Numbered from the stretch's first letter, positions 8,018 through 17,049 are shown. The stretch is DNA of 64,000 nt from an uncultured Porphyromonadaceae bacterium (GCA_900538705.1 UPZG01000003.1:127171-191170); one strand, 5' to 3'. The notes: a model not told the origin generated them from the letters alone. A program made the numbers and translations.

Positions 8018-8605
8018 TTAGAATACCAAACCTAAGGTGAAAGCCAACGAGTGGCGCAGATTGTTACGCTCGACAGTAAAACTCTTGTTGGTGTATCTTT
8101 CGTACATGGTTGTTTTTACACCTTTATATTGCTGCATAAAATAGCTGAGTTGGAAGTTGAGCCCGAAATGTTTTCTGAACATCCATCTGTAACCTATACC
8201 CGTATTCCATATCCATCCTTGTGGCATGCTCCGCTTGTCTTTGCATGGTATGGTATAACCCAAGTCGGTAAAAATGTATGCTGGTGTATGGCTTTTGATG
8301 GGGCTGAAACGCACGGTAGCGAATAGCGGGAAGGTGTATAATTTATGGTATTCGGCCATACCGGCGCTTATGCCTATTCCTGTCGCAATTTGAGGCGTTA
8401 TTTGGTATATTGCTGTTAATTGCAGGTAGTAGTTGTGCATGTCGTATTCGGCAATATAAAGTTCGCGACCTATCATCTGTTCGCGTATCCCTAAACAGTA
8501 GCGATAATCGATGCCTACATGAAATTGTGAATAGGCTGCCGGGGCAAAAAGAACAGTTGCTATTGTTATTAGCAATATATACTTGATGAGATTGTGCTTT
8601 TTCAT
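8018..8605 (-). CDS. Outer-membrane beta-barrel protein, paralog 3 of 3
   Basis: 195 residues beginning MKKHNLIKYILLITIATVLF with cleavage probably at AYSQ, then FHVGIDYRYCLGIREQ. It shares RFSPIKS, FTDLGYTIP, NTGIGYRWMFRKHFGLNFQ and the terminal LGLVF with paralogs 1 and 2. It is first in the operon, and a promoter with both elements lies about 120 bases upstream. The role is unknown. A small eight-stranded barrel with a fixed C-terminus and variable loops would be consistent with the conservation pattern. Confidence 0.8.
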   Translation of the reverse strand: MKKHNLIKYILLITIATVLFAPAAYSQFHVGIDYRYCLGIREQMIGRELYIAEYDMHNYYLQLTAIYQITPQIATGIGISAGMAEYHKLYTFPLFATVRFSPIKSHTPAYIFTDLGYTIPCKDKRSMPQGWIWNTGIGYRWMFRKHFGLNFQLSYFMQQYKGVKTTMYERYTNKSFTVERNNLRHSLAFTLGLVF

Positions 8606-8726
8606 GATATTTTATGCTTCAAAAAGTCTATTTATCTATTCTGTTATAAGAGCATGATAGTACGGCGAAAAGTATTTGTCGGCAGTATAAATCGATAGTT
8701 CTATCTATTTCGTTCATGCTGTTTGA

Positions 8727-8756
8727 CAAATATATTGAATATATTGTCTTTTCAAA
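8727..8756 (-). promoter_or_regulatory. Promoter (-33 TTTG / -7 TATATTTG) of the three-barrel operon
   Basis: On the minus strand, TTTG at 8756-8753 and TATATTTG at 8734-8727 are separated by 18 bases, matching the Bacteroidota consensus. The leader would be about 115 bases. Confidence 0.7.
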
Positions 8757-8810
8757 AGCATTCTTGATATTTTTTGAAAAATATATGTTTTCTAAGTGAT
8801 AAGAGTAGCA

Positions 8811-8847
8811 AAAAAAATACCTGCGCTGTATTGAGCAGCGCAGGTAT
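8811..8847 (-). terminator. Rho-independent terminator of asnS
   Basis: Perfect 12-bp stem (8817-8828 with 8836-8847), followed on the minus strand by seven T. Confidence 0.9.
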
Positions 8848-8888
8848 TGTGGTTGTACAAGACTTTGCCTTGTCGTATAGTAAGAGCC

Positions 8889-10286
8889 TTAGAATTCGGC
8901 CGACTTCGGTGTACGCGGGAAAGGTATCACGTCGCGGATGTTGGTCATACCTGTCACAAAGAGTACGAGGCGCTCAAAGCCAAGACCGAAGCCCGAGTGG
9001 GGTGCTGTACCAAAGCGGCGGGTATCGAGATACCACCACATATCTTTCATGGGGATATTGAGCTCTTTGATGCGTTGCAACAGTTTGTTGTAGTCGGCCT
9101 CACGTTCCGACCCACCGATGATTTCGCCAATACGGGGGAAGAGCACGTCCATGGCACGAACTGTCTTGCCGTCGTCGTTGAGCTTCATGTAGAATGCCTT
9201 TATCTCCTTGGGATAGTCGGTGAGGATAACGGGTTTCTTGAAGTGTTGCTCTACGAGGAAACGCTCGTGTTCCGATTGCAGGTCGGCACCCCAATATACG
9301 GGGAACTCAAACTTGTGGTGCGACTCTTCGAGTATCTTGATGCCTTCGCTGTATGGCAGTCTTACAAAATCGTTGTCGACTACAAAACGCAGGTGGTTTA
9401 TCAACTCCTTGTCGTACATCTCGCAGAGGAAGTTGAGGTCGTCGGCGCAGTGCTCGAGGGCGTAGCGGATGCAATATTTCAAGAAGTCCTCGGCGAGGTC
9501 CATGTTGTCGTTGATGTCGTTGAAGGCAACTTCGGGCTCTATCATCCAGAACTCGGCGAGGTGACGTGGTGTGTTGGAGTTTTCGGCGCGGAAAGTAGGT
9601 CCGAAAGTATATATACCACCCAAAGCCATGGCTCCCAGCTCACCTTCGAGCTGTCCCGATACGGTAAGACTCGTCTGCTTGCCGAAGAAGTCTTGTGTAT
9701 AGTCTATCTTTCCATCTTCGGTGTGAGGCAGGTTGTTGAGGTCGAGCGTGGTTACCTGGAACATTGCGCCGGCACCCTCGCAGTCGCTTGCTGTGATGAG
9801 CGGTGTATTGAGGTAGAAGAAGCCGTGATCGTTGAAATATTTGTGTATCGCATAGGCAAGGTGGTGACGTATGCGCAGCACTGCCCCGAATGTATTGGTA
9901 CGAGGACGCAGGTGTGCTATCTCACGCAAAAACTCAAGGCTGTGACCTTTCTTCTGCAGGGGATATTCGTTGGGGTCGGCGGTGCCGTAAATTTCTATGT
10001 GGTCGGCTTGTACTTCGGCGGTTTGTCCCTTACCCATCGACTCTACCAATTTACCTGTGACACAGAGGCAGGCACCGGTGGTGACGGGTTTGAGTTGCTC
10101 CTCGTCGAACTTAGCAAGATCGACTACAACCTGGATATTTTTGATAGTGCTTCCGTCGTTGAGGGCTATAAAGCTGACGTTTTTGTTACCGCGACGAGTG
10201 CGCACCCACCCTTTTACGCATACGGTCGAACCATAAAGCGCAGGGTCGAATATCTCTGATATTTTGGTTCTTTTTATCGTTTCCAT
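8889..10286 (-). CDS. asnS: Asparaginyl-tRNA synthetase
   Basis: 465 residues, class IIb aminoacyl-tRNA synthetase that charges tRNA-Asn with asparagine in the cytosol. Residues about 15-120 form the OB-fold anticodon-binding domain (VCVKGWVRTRRGNKNVSFIAL). Class II motif 2 is visible as FRAENSNTPRHLAEFWMIEPE (listed in two parts, FRAENSNTPRHLAEFW and MIEPE), and motif 3 as GFGLGFERLVLFVTGM followed by NIRDVIPFPRTP. The start METIKRTKISEIFD is typical. It lies 66 bases after the rluB-like gene on the same strand, with a hairpin between them. A long antisense frame over this gene is judged a shadow. Confidence 0.96.
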   Translation of the reverse strand: METIKRTKISEIFDPALYGSTVCVKGWVRTRRGNKNVSFIALNDGSTIKNIQVVVDLAKFDEEQLKPVTTGACLCVTGKLVESMGKGQTAEVQADHIEIYGTADPNEYPLQKKGHSLEFLREIAHLRPRTNTFGAVLRIRHHLAYAIHKYFNDHGFFYLNTPLITASDCEGAGAMFQVTTLDLNNLPHTEDGKIDYTQDFFGKQTSLTVSGQLEGELGAMALGGIYTFGPTFRAENSNTPRHLAEFWMIEPEVAFNDINDNMDLAEDFLKYCIRYALEHCADDLNFLCEMYDKELINHLRFVVDNDFVRLPYSEGIKILEESHHKFEFPVYWGADLQSEHERFLVEQHFKKPVILTDYPKEIKAFYMKLNDDGKTVRAMDVLFPRIGEIIGGSEREADYNKLLQRIKELNIPMKDMWWYLDTRRFGTAPHSGFGLGFERLVLFVTGMTNIRDVIPFPRTPKSAEF

Positions 10287-10313
10287 GATGTGTTGTTGTG
10301 TTTTATCAAATTG

Positions 10314-10343
10314 TCACCGCCCCTTCGTAGGAAGCGGCGGTGA
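10314..10343 (-). terminator. Hairpin between the rluB-like gene and asnS
   Basis: Stem TCACCGCC (10314-10321) with GGCGGTGA (10336-10343) and further pairing CTTC/GAAG inside. There is only a weak T-run on the minus strand, so it could be a terminator of the upstream gene or an attenuator in front of asnS. Confidence 0.55.
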
Positions 10344-10352
10344 TGGTATGCA

Positions 10353-11633
10353 TTATTCAAATGAGCCTCTCATGAGCATGTTTACCTCGGCTTGTGTGAG
10401 GTAACGCCAGCGGCCGCGAGGCAGGTTTTTCTTGGTTAACCCGGCAAAATATACACGGTCGAGTTTTACTACGTGGTAGCCGAGAGCTTCAAAAATGCGT
10501 CGTACAATGCGGTTACGACCCGAGTGTATTTCTATACCTATCTGGTTGCGGTCGGTCTCGGTGGCATAGCTTACGGCATCGGCGTGTACGTTGCCGTCGT
10601 CGAGCTCTATACCGTCGGCGATACGTTGCATATCCTCTTCGGTAACATCTTTATCGGTCCATACGTGATAGATTTTCTTCTTCACGAATTTGGGGTGTGT
10701 CAATTTCGAGGCTAAGTCGCCATCGTTGGTAAGCAGCAGTACGCCGGTCGTATTGCGGTCTAGACGACCTACGGGATAGATGCGCTCGGTGCAGGCGTTG
10801 CGCACTATGTCCATAACGGTGAGACGCCCTTGAGGGTCGTCTGATGTCGTAACGCAGTCTTTGGGCTTGTTCAGCAATACATATACTTTGTTTTCAAGCC
10901 CCACTTCTTTATCGCGGAAGGTTACGGTATCGGCAGGTGTGATTTTCGAGCCGAGCTCGGTCACTACATTACCGTTTACTTTTGCCTCGCCAGCTTGTAT
11001 GAACTCATCAGCCTCACGACGCGAACAGATACCGGCATTGGCCAAGAACTTGTTGAGTCGTATGGGTTGTGTAGGATCTATAGGTGGTAACTCATACTCT
11101 ACTCGTTGGGGACGGGGTACAAAGCGTTTTTGTACCATCCCGGCACGATTGTTTTTCCCGCCGAATCCGCCACGGTTGTTGTTGTATCCACCCTGGTTGT
11201 TGCGGTTGTTGTAACCGCGGTTGTTGTAACCATTTTGGTTATTGTATCGGTTGTTATATCCGCCGCGGTTGTTGTTGTAACCACCCTGGTTATTATAGCG
11301 GTTGTTATTGTAACCGCCCTCGCGATTGCCGTAGGCGGGGTTGGTGCTACCCTCGGTATTTTCGTTGTTGTTATTGTATCCTCGATTGTTGTAACCTCCT
11401 TGGTTGTTGTAACGGTTGTAACTCCCCTCACGGTTATATCCATATCCGTAAGAGCGTCGCTCTGCACCGTAACCCTTTTCATTCGTGTATGAGGCTTGCT
11501 GGCGCTCGTTGTCGTTGCTTTCGGGATTGCTTGCCTCGTTGTCCTTTTCTGTGTTTTCAGTAAAACCCTCACGCATTACTGTCCCTCGCGATTCGCCTAT
11601 GCGGGGACGTTTGGTCTTTTTTTCTCCTTCCAT
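10353..11633 (-). CDS. rluB: RsuA/RluB-type rRNA pseudouridine synthase with a long low-complexity N-tail
   Basis: 426 residues. Residues about 190-426 are a normal pseudouridine synthase of the RsuA/RluB/RluE/RluF family: an S4 RNA-binding domain (RLNKFLANAGICSRREADEFI), then the catalytic GRLDRNTTGVLLLTNDGDLA segment with the active-site Asp, and RNRIVRRIFEALGYHVVKLDR. The first 185 residues are disordered, charged at the start, then built of irregular GGYNNRGYNNN-like repeats (about residues 55-170). Such tails on this enzyme are known in Bacteroidota, but their function is unclear; RNA binding or condensate-like behaviour is conceivable. The gene symbol is by family; the exact rRNA target is not shown. 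No strong promoter was seen; a weak CAAAGATG lies near 11753. Confidence 0.85.
   Translation of the reverse strand: MEGEKKTKRPRIGESRGTVMREGFTENTEKDNEASNPESNDNERQQASYTNEKGYGAERRSYGYGYNREGSYNRYNNQGGYNNRGYNNNNENTEGSTNPAYGNREGGYNNNRYNNQGGYNNNRGGYNNRYNNQNGYNNRGYNNRNNQGGYNNNRGGFGGKNNRAGMVQKRFVPRPQRVEYELPPIDPTQPIRLNKFLANAGICSRREADEFIQAGEAKVNGNVVTELGSKITPADTVTFRDKEVGLENKVYVLLNKPKDCVTTSDDPQGRLTVMDIVRNACTERIYPVGRLDRNTTGVLLLTNDGDLASKLTHPKFVKKKIYHVWTDKDVTEEDMQRIADGIELDDGNVHADAVSYATETDRNQIGIEIHSGRNRIVRRIFEALGYHVVKLDRVYFAGLTKKNLPRGRWRYLTQAEVNMLMRGSFE
11125..11470 (-). repeat. Low-complexity repeat tract coding for Asn/Gly/Tyr/Arg
   Basis: Imperfect short units encoding GGYNN, RGYNN and NNRYNNQ recur about 20 times inside the pseudouridine synthase gene. 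This is coding repetition, not a CRISPR array: units are irregular and there are no unique spacers. Slippage here would change tail length. Confidence 0.8.
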
Positions 11634-11815
11634 GTAAGTAAAAGTTATTGTTTATAAACCTCTCGGCTGTTGTTGATAAATAAAAATAGTAATCTGAATA
11701 TTCTAACAGTGATTCGTTGTACCAATCCTCAATTATCTTGCTGCAAAGATGCAAATGTTTTTTGGATTGAGCACCATGCCGTCGCAAAAAAGATATGGCC
11801 GGTGCGATAAATAAA

Positions 11816-11849
11816 TGGCAAAATGCACCCTTGGGTTTGCATTTTGCCA
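11816..11849 (-). terminator. Rho-independent terminator of purB
   Basis: Perfect 12-bp stem (11816-11827 with 11838-11849), TGGCAAAATGCA against its complement, downstream of the purB stop on the minus strand. Confidence 0.8.
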
Positions 11850-11890
11850 ATATTTCAGAAAAATTAACTTGTCTAAGCTGTAAGATGGTC

Positions 11891-13240
11891 TTAGAACCCT
11901 GTGTATGTGTGGGGCGAAAGTCTGTGCAATTCCTCTTTCACAGCGTCGCTTACGTTGAGAGAGTCGATAAATCGGCTTATAGCCTCGGCATCGATGGTAG
12001 CGTTGGTGCGGGTGAGGGCTTTCAGGGTTTCGTAGGGCTTGGGATAGCCTTCACGACGTAAGATAGTCTGTATACCTTCGGCTACTACATTCCACATATT
12101 GTCGAGGTCGCGGTCTATGGCAGCCCTGTTGAGCAGAAGTTTGTGCAGCCCTTTTAGGGTGCTATGCAGTGCGATGAGGGTATGAGCCAGTGGTACGCCT
12201 ACGTTGCGTAATACCGTCGAGTCGGTAAGGTCGCGTTGTAACCTTGACACGGGGAGTTTCTGAGCCAAGTGACTGTATATGGCGTTGGCCATTCCAAGGT
12301 TACCCTCCGAATTCTCAAAGTCAATGGGGTTTACTTTGTGGGGCATGGCCGATGAGCCTACTTCGCCGGCTTTGATTTTCTGTTTGAAGTACTCCATGGA
12401 GATGTATTGCCAGAAGTCGCGGTCTAAGTCGATAATGACCGTGTTGATGCGACGCAGTGCATCGAAAAGAGCTGCAAGGTTGTCGTAGTTAGATATTTGC
12501 GTGGTGTATTCCTCGCGTTCTATGCCTAAATTCTCGCGGAGGAAGCGTGCGGCAAAAGCAGGCCATTCGATGTGTGGAAATGCTGTGCGATGCGCATTGA
12601 AGTTGCCTGTTGCACCGCCGAATTTACCGCTGATGGGTATTGCCTGCAATAATTTGATTTGCTGTTCTAAGCGATATGCAAAGACTCTTACTTCTTTGCC
12701 TAATCTGGTGGGCGATGCCGGTTGCCCGTGGGTCTTGGCAAGCATGGGTATGTCTTTCCATTCCTCGGCATAGCTGTTGAGCAAATCTACTGTTTCTTGC
12801 AACAAAGGCATGTATACATTGTGCAGAGCCTCTTTGATAGAGAGAGGTATGGCCGTGTTGTTGATGTCTTGTGAGGTGAGTCCAAAGTGGATAAATTCTT
12901 TGTAAGCATCCAATCCCAAGCGGTCGAATTGTTCTTTGATAAAGTATTCTACTGCCTTTACGTCGTGGTTGGTAACAGACTCTATTTCCTTGACACGAGC
13001 TGCATCGGCTTCTCCGAATTCGCGATATATGGCACGCAACGAGTCGTATGTGCTGCTTGCTATTCCGCTCAGTTGTGGCAGAGGCAATTGGCATAAAGCG
13101 ATGAAGTATTCTATCTCTACGCGTACTCTGTAACGTATCAAAGCCCATTCGGAAAAATAGGGGATAAGCGATTCGGTTTTGCTATGATAGCGGCCATCGA
13201 TAGGCGAGACCGCAGTGAGGGGTGATAATGGCATCGTCAT
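11891..13240 (-). CDS. purB: Adenylosuccinate lyase
   Basis: About 449 residues, fumarase/aspartase superfamily. It cleaves SAICAR to AICAR and adenylosuccinate to AMP in purine synthesis. The superfamily signature is present as GSSAMPHKVNPIDFENSEGN. Also visible are LTAVSPIDGRY at the start, TSQDINNTAIPLS and TKTHGQPASPTRLGKE-like segment (AKTHGQPASPTRLGKE). The frame continues 14 codons upstream, but a -7 box at 13259-13266 would put transcription start near 13252, so Met at 13240 (or 13234) is the likely start. The purH gene, next step but one in the pathway, is divergently transcribed 270 bases away. Confidence 0.95.
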   Translation of the reverse strand: MTMPLSPLTAVSPIDGRYHSKTESLIPYFSEWALIRYRVRVEIEYFIALCQLPLPQLSGIASSTYDSLRAIYREFGEADAARVKEIESVTNHDVKAVEYFIKEQFDRLGLDAYKEFIHFGLTSQDINNTAIPLSIKEALHNVYMPLLQETVDLLNSYAEEWKDIPMLAKTHGQPASPTRLGKEVRVFAYRLEQQIKLLQAIPISGKFGGATGNFNAHRTAFPHIEWPAFAARFLRENLGIEREEYTTQISNYDNLAALFDALRRINTVIIDLDRDFWQYISMEYFKQKIKAGEVGSSAMPHKVNPIDFENSEGNLGMANAIYSHLAQKLPVSRLQRDLTDSTVLRNVGVPLAHTLIALHSTLKGLHKLLLNRAAIDRDLDNMWNVVAEGIQTILRREGYPKPYETLKALTRTNATIDAEAISRFIDSLNVSDAVKEELHRLSPHTYTGF

Positions 13241-13258
13241 GATTGTGGTATTTTGCTG

Positions 13259-13266
13259 CAAAGATA
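13259..13266 (-). promoter_or_regulatory. -7 promoter box (TATCTTTG) for purB
   Basis: Perfect TAnnTTTG element on the minus strand just upstream of the chosen start. No -33 at the usual spacing; a CAAA at 13280 is too close. Confidence 0.5.
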
Positions 13267-13475
13267 ATACAAACGAGGGCAAAACGAAAGAAAGCCCGTT
13301 TTTCTTTCATTTCGTGAGAAAAGGTTGTTGTATCGCAATGTGCAGAGCAGGGCGAATGGACGGGATTGGGCTGCTTTGTTTACGGTGTGACAAGGTGGTA
13401 GAAGAACATCGCTATCGAGCTGATATTTTTACAAAAAATATGAGCTGTCTATAATGTCAAGCTGATAGAATTTAG

Positions 13476-13483
13476 TACTTTTG
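13476..13483 (+). promoter_or_regulatory. -7 promoter box (TACTTTTG) for purH
   Basis: TAnnTTTG element 25 bases before the purH ATG. It probably drives the purH-mreB segment. The divergent purB-purH intergenic region could share purine control, but no operator was recognised. Confidence 0.6.
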
Positions 13484-13508
13484 CACAGAATTACTGAAAC
13501 CGATACTC

Positions 13509-15032
13509 ATGCTTGAACAAAAGAAAATTAAGACCGCTCTCGTGTCGGTCTTTCACAAAGATGGTTTGGATGACATAATCAAGATGTTGTATGCCGATGG
13601 TGTAAAATTCCTTTCTACCGGTGGTACACAAACGTTTATAGAATCTTTAGGTATACCTTGTATGGCTGTAGAAGACCTTACGGGTTATCCCTCTATTTTG
13701 GGCGGTAGAGTAAAGACTCTTCATCCCAAAGTATTTGGTGGTATTTTACATCGTCGCGACAACGCCGGCGATGCCGAGCAAGTGAAGGAATATGAGATAC
13801 CTTCGATAGACCTTGTAATTGTCGACCTCTATCCGTTTGCCGAGACAGTAGCTTCAGGCGCCGACGAGAGTGCCATTATCGAGAAAATAGATATAGGTGG
13901 CATATCGCTCATCCGTGCCGCTGCCAAGAATTTTGCCGATGTTGCCATTGTTGCATCGAAAGCACAATATCCTATCCTGTCAGATATCTTGAAGCGAAAC
14001 GGTGCTGCCACAACGCTCGAAGAGCGTCGCTTGCTGGCACGCGAGGCTTTTGCCGTATCTTCGGGTTATGATACAGCTATTTTCAATTATTTCGATGCCG
14101 ACAGCCATTCGGCATTCCGTTGTGCTGTAGATATGCCCAAGCATTTGCGTTATGGAGAGAATCCTCATCAGAAAGGAGTATTTTATGGCAACTTTGATGC
14201 ATTATTCGAGCAATTGCATGGCAAAGAGATTTCGTATAACAACCTGCTTGATATAGATGCAGCCATATCGTTGATAGATGAGTTTGACGAGACAACTTTT
14301 GCCGTTCTTAAGCATAACAATGCTTGTGGTATTGCTTCGCGCGACACATTGCTCGAGGCATGGCAGGCCGCACTTGCAGGAGACCCTGTATCGGCTTTTG
14401 GCGGTGTGCTGATAGCCAACTGCTGTATCGATGCAGCTACGGCGGCCGAGGTAAACAAGATATTCTTTGAGGTAATTATTGCTCCGGGGTATGAGCCAGA
14501 GGCTTTGGAGCAGTTCAAACAGAAAAAGAATCGTATAATCCTTGTACAAAAAGGACGTAATACGTCGACCGTGCAATATCGTTCGCTCCTTGGCGGCGTG
14601 CTGTTGCAAGACTGTGATTTGCATAGCGAAACGCCCGAAGAGTTGAGACAGGTAACAGAAAAACCAGTCGATAAAGAACGCATCGCCGACTTGCTTTTTG
14701 CTAATAAAATTGTAAAACATAGCAAATCGAATGCTATTGTACTGGCAAAGAATAAACAGTTGTGTGCCAGTGGTGTGGGACAAACTTCGCGCGTGGATGC
14801 TCTTAAACAGGCTATCGAGAAAGCACATTCCTTCAACTTCGACCTTAATGGCGCTGTGATGGCATCCGATGCTTTCTTCCCCTTCCCCGATTGTGTGGAA
14901 ATAGCCTATCGTGCCGGTGTAGATGCCGTAATACAACCTGGTGGCTCTATTCGCGATCAGCAGACGATAGATTTCTGTAACGACCATGGTATAGCCATGG
15001 TAATGACGGGAATACGCCATTTCAAACACTAA
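13509..15032 (+). CDS. purH: Bifunctional AICAR transformylase / IMP cyclohydrolase
   Basis: 507 residues, the usual length. It performs the last two steps of de novo purine synthesis. Residues 1-190 form the MGS-like cyclohydrolase domain (KIKTALVSVFHKDGLDD, FLSTGGTQ, GGRVKTLHPKVFGGIL). The rest is the transformylase domain with LRYGENPHQKG, the KHNNACGIAS catalytic segment and FPFPDCVEIA. The end RDQQTIDFCNDHGIAMVMTG with RHFKH is standard. A -7 box lies 25 bases upstream. mreB follows after 27 bases, so read-through into the cell-shape genes is likely. Confidence 0.97.
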   Translation: MLEQKKIKTALVSVFHKDGLDDIIKMLYADGVKFLSTGGTQTFIESLGIPCMAVEDLTGYPSILGGRVKTLHPKVFGGILHRRDNAGDAEQVKEYEIPSIDLVIVDLYPFAETVASGADESAIIEKIDIGGISLIRAAAKNFADVAIVASKAQYPILSDILKRNGAATTLEERRLLAREAFAVSSGYDTAIFNYFDADSHSAFRCAVDMPKHLRYGENPHQKGVFYGNFDALFEQLHGKEISYNNLLDIDAAISLIDEFDETTFAVLKHNNACGIASRDTLLEAWQAALAGDPVSAFGGVLIANCCIDAATAAEVNKIFFEVIIAPGYEPEALEQFKQKKNRIILVQKGRNTSTVQYRSLLGGVLLQDCDLHSETPEELRQVTEKPVDKERIADLLFANKIVKHSKSNAIVLAKNKQLCASGVGQTSRVDALKQAIEKAHSFNFDLNGAVMASDAFFPFPDCVEIAYRAGVDAVIQPGGSIRDQQTIDFCNDHGIAMVMTGIRHFKH

Positions 15033-15059
15033 ATTATTATCCCTTAATACATATATAAG

Positions 15060-16079
15060 ATGGCTTTCTTCTCATTAACGCAAGAATTAGCAATAGACTT
15101 AGGCACAGCCAACACTATCATCATCCACGATGGTGAAATAGTTGTAGATGAGCCCTCAGTTGTAGCGTTGGAAAAAAAGACCGATAAGCTCATTGCCGTA
15201 GGCGAGAAGGCTCGTCAGATGTACGAAAAAACGCATCCCGATATTATTACGATACGTCCTTTACGCGATGGTGTGATTGCCGACTTCTATGCCGCTGAAC
15301 AGATGATTCGCGGTATGGTGAAAATGGTCAATCCCAAGCGTCGTTGGTTTACGCCCTCGCTCAAGATGGTGGTATGTATACCTTCGGGCAGTACCGAGGT
15401 AGAGATACGTGCCGTGCGAGACTCGTCGGAACACGCCGGAGGACGAGACGTGTACATGATTTACGAACCCATGGCAGCTGCTATCGGTATAGGTATCGAT
15501 GTTGAGGCTCCCGAGGGTAACATGATAGTAGATATAGGTGGTGGTAGTACCGAAATTGCAGTTATCTCTTTGGGCGGTATCGTTTCCAACAAGTCTATAC
15601 GTATTGCTGGTGATGACCTTACAGCCGATATTCAAGAGTATATGCGTCGCCAACATAATGTGAAGGTGGGCGAGCGTACTGCCGAGCTGATAAAAATCAA
15701 TGTCGGATCTGCCTTGACCGAGTTGGCCGATCCCCCAGAAGACTATATCGTACACGGTCCTAACCAGATGACTGCATTGCCTATGGAGATACCTGTTTCG
15801 TATCAAGAGGTATCGCACTGCATAGAGAAATCGGTGTCGAAGATAGAGGCTGCAGTATTGAGTGCTTTGGAGCAAACGCCTCCCGAGCTGTATGCCGACC
15901 TTGTGCGTAATGGTATATACCTTGCAGGTGGCGGTGCCTTGTTGCGTGGTCTCGACAAGCGACTTACCGACAAGATAGGTATTACATTCCATATTGCCGA
16001 CGATCCCCTCCATGCTGTTGCTAAAGGTACGGGCGTGGCGTTGAAGAACGTAGATAAGTTTAACTTCCTCATCCGTTGA
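15060..16079 (+). CDS. mreB: Rod shape-determining protein MreB
   Basis: 339 residues, bacterial actin homologue that polymerises under the inner membrane and positions the elongation machinery. Visible nucleotide-binding motifs are DLGTANTIIIHDGE near residue 15, the second phosphate loop VDIGGGSTEIAVISLGGIV, and the adenosine motif YLAGGGALLRGLD. The N-terminus MAFFSLTQELAIDLGTA is typical, with hydrophobic residues for membrane attachment. It follows purH by 27 bases and precedes mreC by 124 bases that contain a hairpin. Confidence 0.97.
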   Translation: MAFFSLTQELAIDLGTANTIIIHDGEIVVDEPSVVALEKKTDKLIAVGEKARQMYEKTHPDIITIRPLRDGVIADFYAAEQMIRGMVKMVNPKRRWFTPSLKMVVCIPSGSTEVEIRAVRDSSEHAGGRDVYMIYEPMAAAIGIGIDVEAPEGNMIVDIGGGSTEIAVISLGGIVSNKSIRIAGDDLTADIQEYMRRQHNVKVGERTAELIKINVGSALTELADPPEDYIVHGPNQMTALPMEIPVSYQEVSHCIEKSVSKIEAAVLSALEQTPPELYADLVRNGIYLAGGGALLRGLDKRLTDKIGITFHIADDPLHAVAKGTGVALKNVDKFNFLIR

Positions 16080-16124
16080 TACCTCCTTACAGGTAGAGGA
16101 TGTTTTTATCAGATACTATTTTTA

Positions 16125-16162
16125 CGAGTTGCATACCCCTCTTTGTGGGTGTGTAACTCGTT
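16125..16162 (+). other. Inverted repeat between mreB and mreC
   Basis: Arms ACGAGTTGCATACCC (16125-16139) and GGGTGTGTAACTCGT (16148-16162) pair over 15 positions with two wobble pairs. No T-run follows, so it may be an RNA-processing or attenuation structure rather than a terminator. Confidence 0.5.
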
Positions 16163-16203
16163 GCAGTACAAAGCAATAATAACTCCAATAAAAAGAGTGC
16201 TGA

Positions 16204-17049
16204 ATGCGCAATTTATTAGACTTCCTCATAAAACATCACGCATGGATTTTCTTTATTATCTATGTGGTAGTTGCCTGCATTCTGCTGTTTCACTCCAATC
16301 CATACCAGCAAAGTATCTATTTCGGCTCGGCCAACAAGGTGTCGGCCAAGGTGTATGAGGCGGCCGATAAGGTGACTGGCTATTTTGGTTTGAGAGAAGC
16401 CAACTATGAGTTGGCACAGCGCAATGGCGAGCTCGAAATGGAAGTGTTACAATTGCGCCGTCGCTTGCAAAAGTATAGTTACGAGTTGGCTATGGATACC
16501 CTTACTGCTGCCGATTCGGTATTAAATTCGTATAGTTTTGTGGTAGCGCAAGTTATCAATAACAGTGTGTCGCGGCTCAACAACTATATTACGCTCGACA
16601 AAGGTAGTGCCGATGGTATATACCCCGAAATGGGCGTTGTGGGGCAGAATGGTGTGGTAGGTATCGTGACGGTTGTCAACGAACACAATGCGGTGGCTAT
16701 TTCGGTACTCAATCCCAAGTTGCGCCTTAGTTGTAAGGTAAAAGGGACAGACTGTTTTGGTTCGTTGGTATGGGATGGTCGCGACTCTCGTTATGCCGTA
16801 CTTGAAGAGATGCCCCGTCACGTGGAGTTTGAGCCTGGCGATACTATTGTTACCAGCGGTTATTCGGCTGTTTTCCCAGAGGGAATAATGGTAGGTACGA
16901 TATATGCTTATTCCAAGCAGAAAGATGATAATTTTTACGCCATGCAAGTGGCTCTTTCTACCGATTTCAGCCGTTTGGGCGTAGTGCGGGTTTTCCGTAA
17001 TGTCGAGCAGGCAAGTCTCAGACAATTAGAAAAGGAGGCACGGCAATGA
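16204..17049 (+). CDS. mreC: Rod shape-determining protein MreC
   Basis: 281 residues. A short cytosolic N-terminus is followed by one membrane helix (about residues 10-28, WIFFIIYVVVACILLF), a coiled coil (about 60-105, LAQRNGELEMEVLQLRRRL) and the periplasmic beta-barrel core with the conserved VGQNGVVGIV and GDTIVTSGYSAVFPEGIMVG segments. It links MreB to the periplasmic synthesis machinery. The stop overlaps the mreD start by four bases (ATGA), indicating translational coupling. Confidence 0.95.
   Translation: MRNLLDFLIKHHAWIFFIIYVVVACILLFHSNPYQQSIYFGSANKVSAKVYEAADKVTGYFGLREANYELAQRNGELEMEVLQLRRRLQKYSYELAMDTLTAADSVLNSYSFVVAQVINNSVSRLNNYITLDKGSADGIYPEMGVVGQNGVVGIVTVVNEHNAVAISVLNPKLRLSCKVKGTDCFGSLVWDGRDSRYAVLEEMPRHVEFEPGDTIVTSGYSAVFPEGIMVGTIYAYSKQKDDNFYAMQVALSTDFSRLGVVRVFRNVEQASLRQLEKEARQ

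Noticed and set aside
8847..10259. 470-codon open frame on the plus strand opposite asnS
   Set aside because: It is an antisense shadow: asnS on the minus strand has all class II synthetase motifs, and the plus-strand product has no recognisable domains and an odd Val/Glu/Tyr-rich composition.
11084..11572. Several long frames (157-159 codons) with Thr- or Cys-rich products overlapping the repeat tract, and a CRISPR-like appearance
   Set aside because: They arise from the low-complexity codons of the pseudouridine synthase tail. The repeats are irregular, lack spacers and stay in the coding frame.
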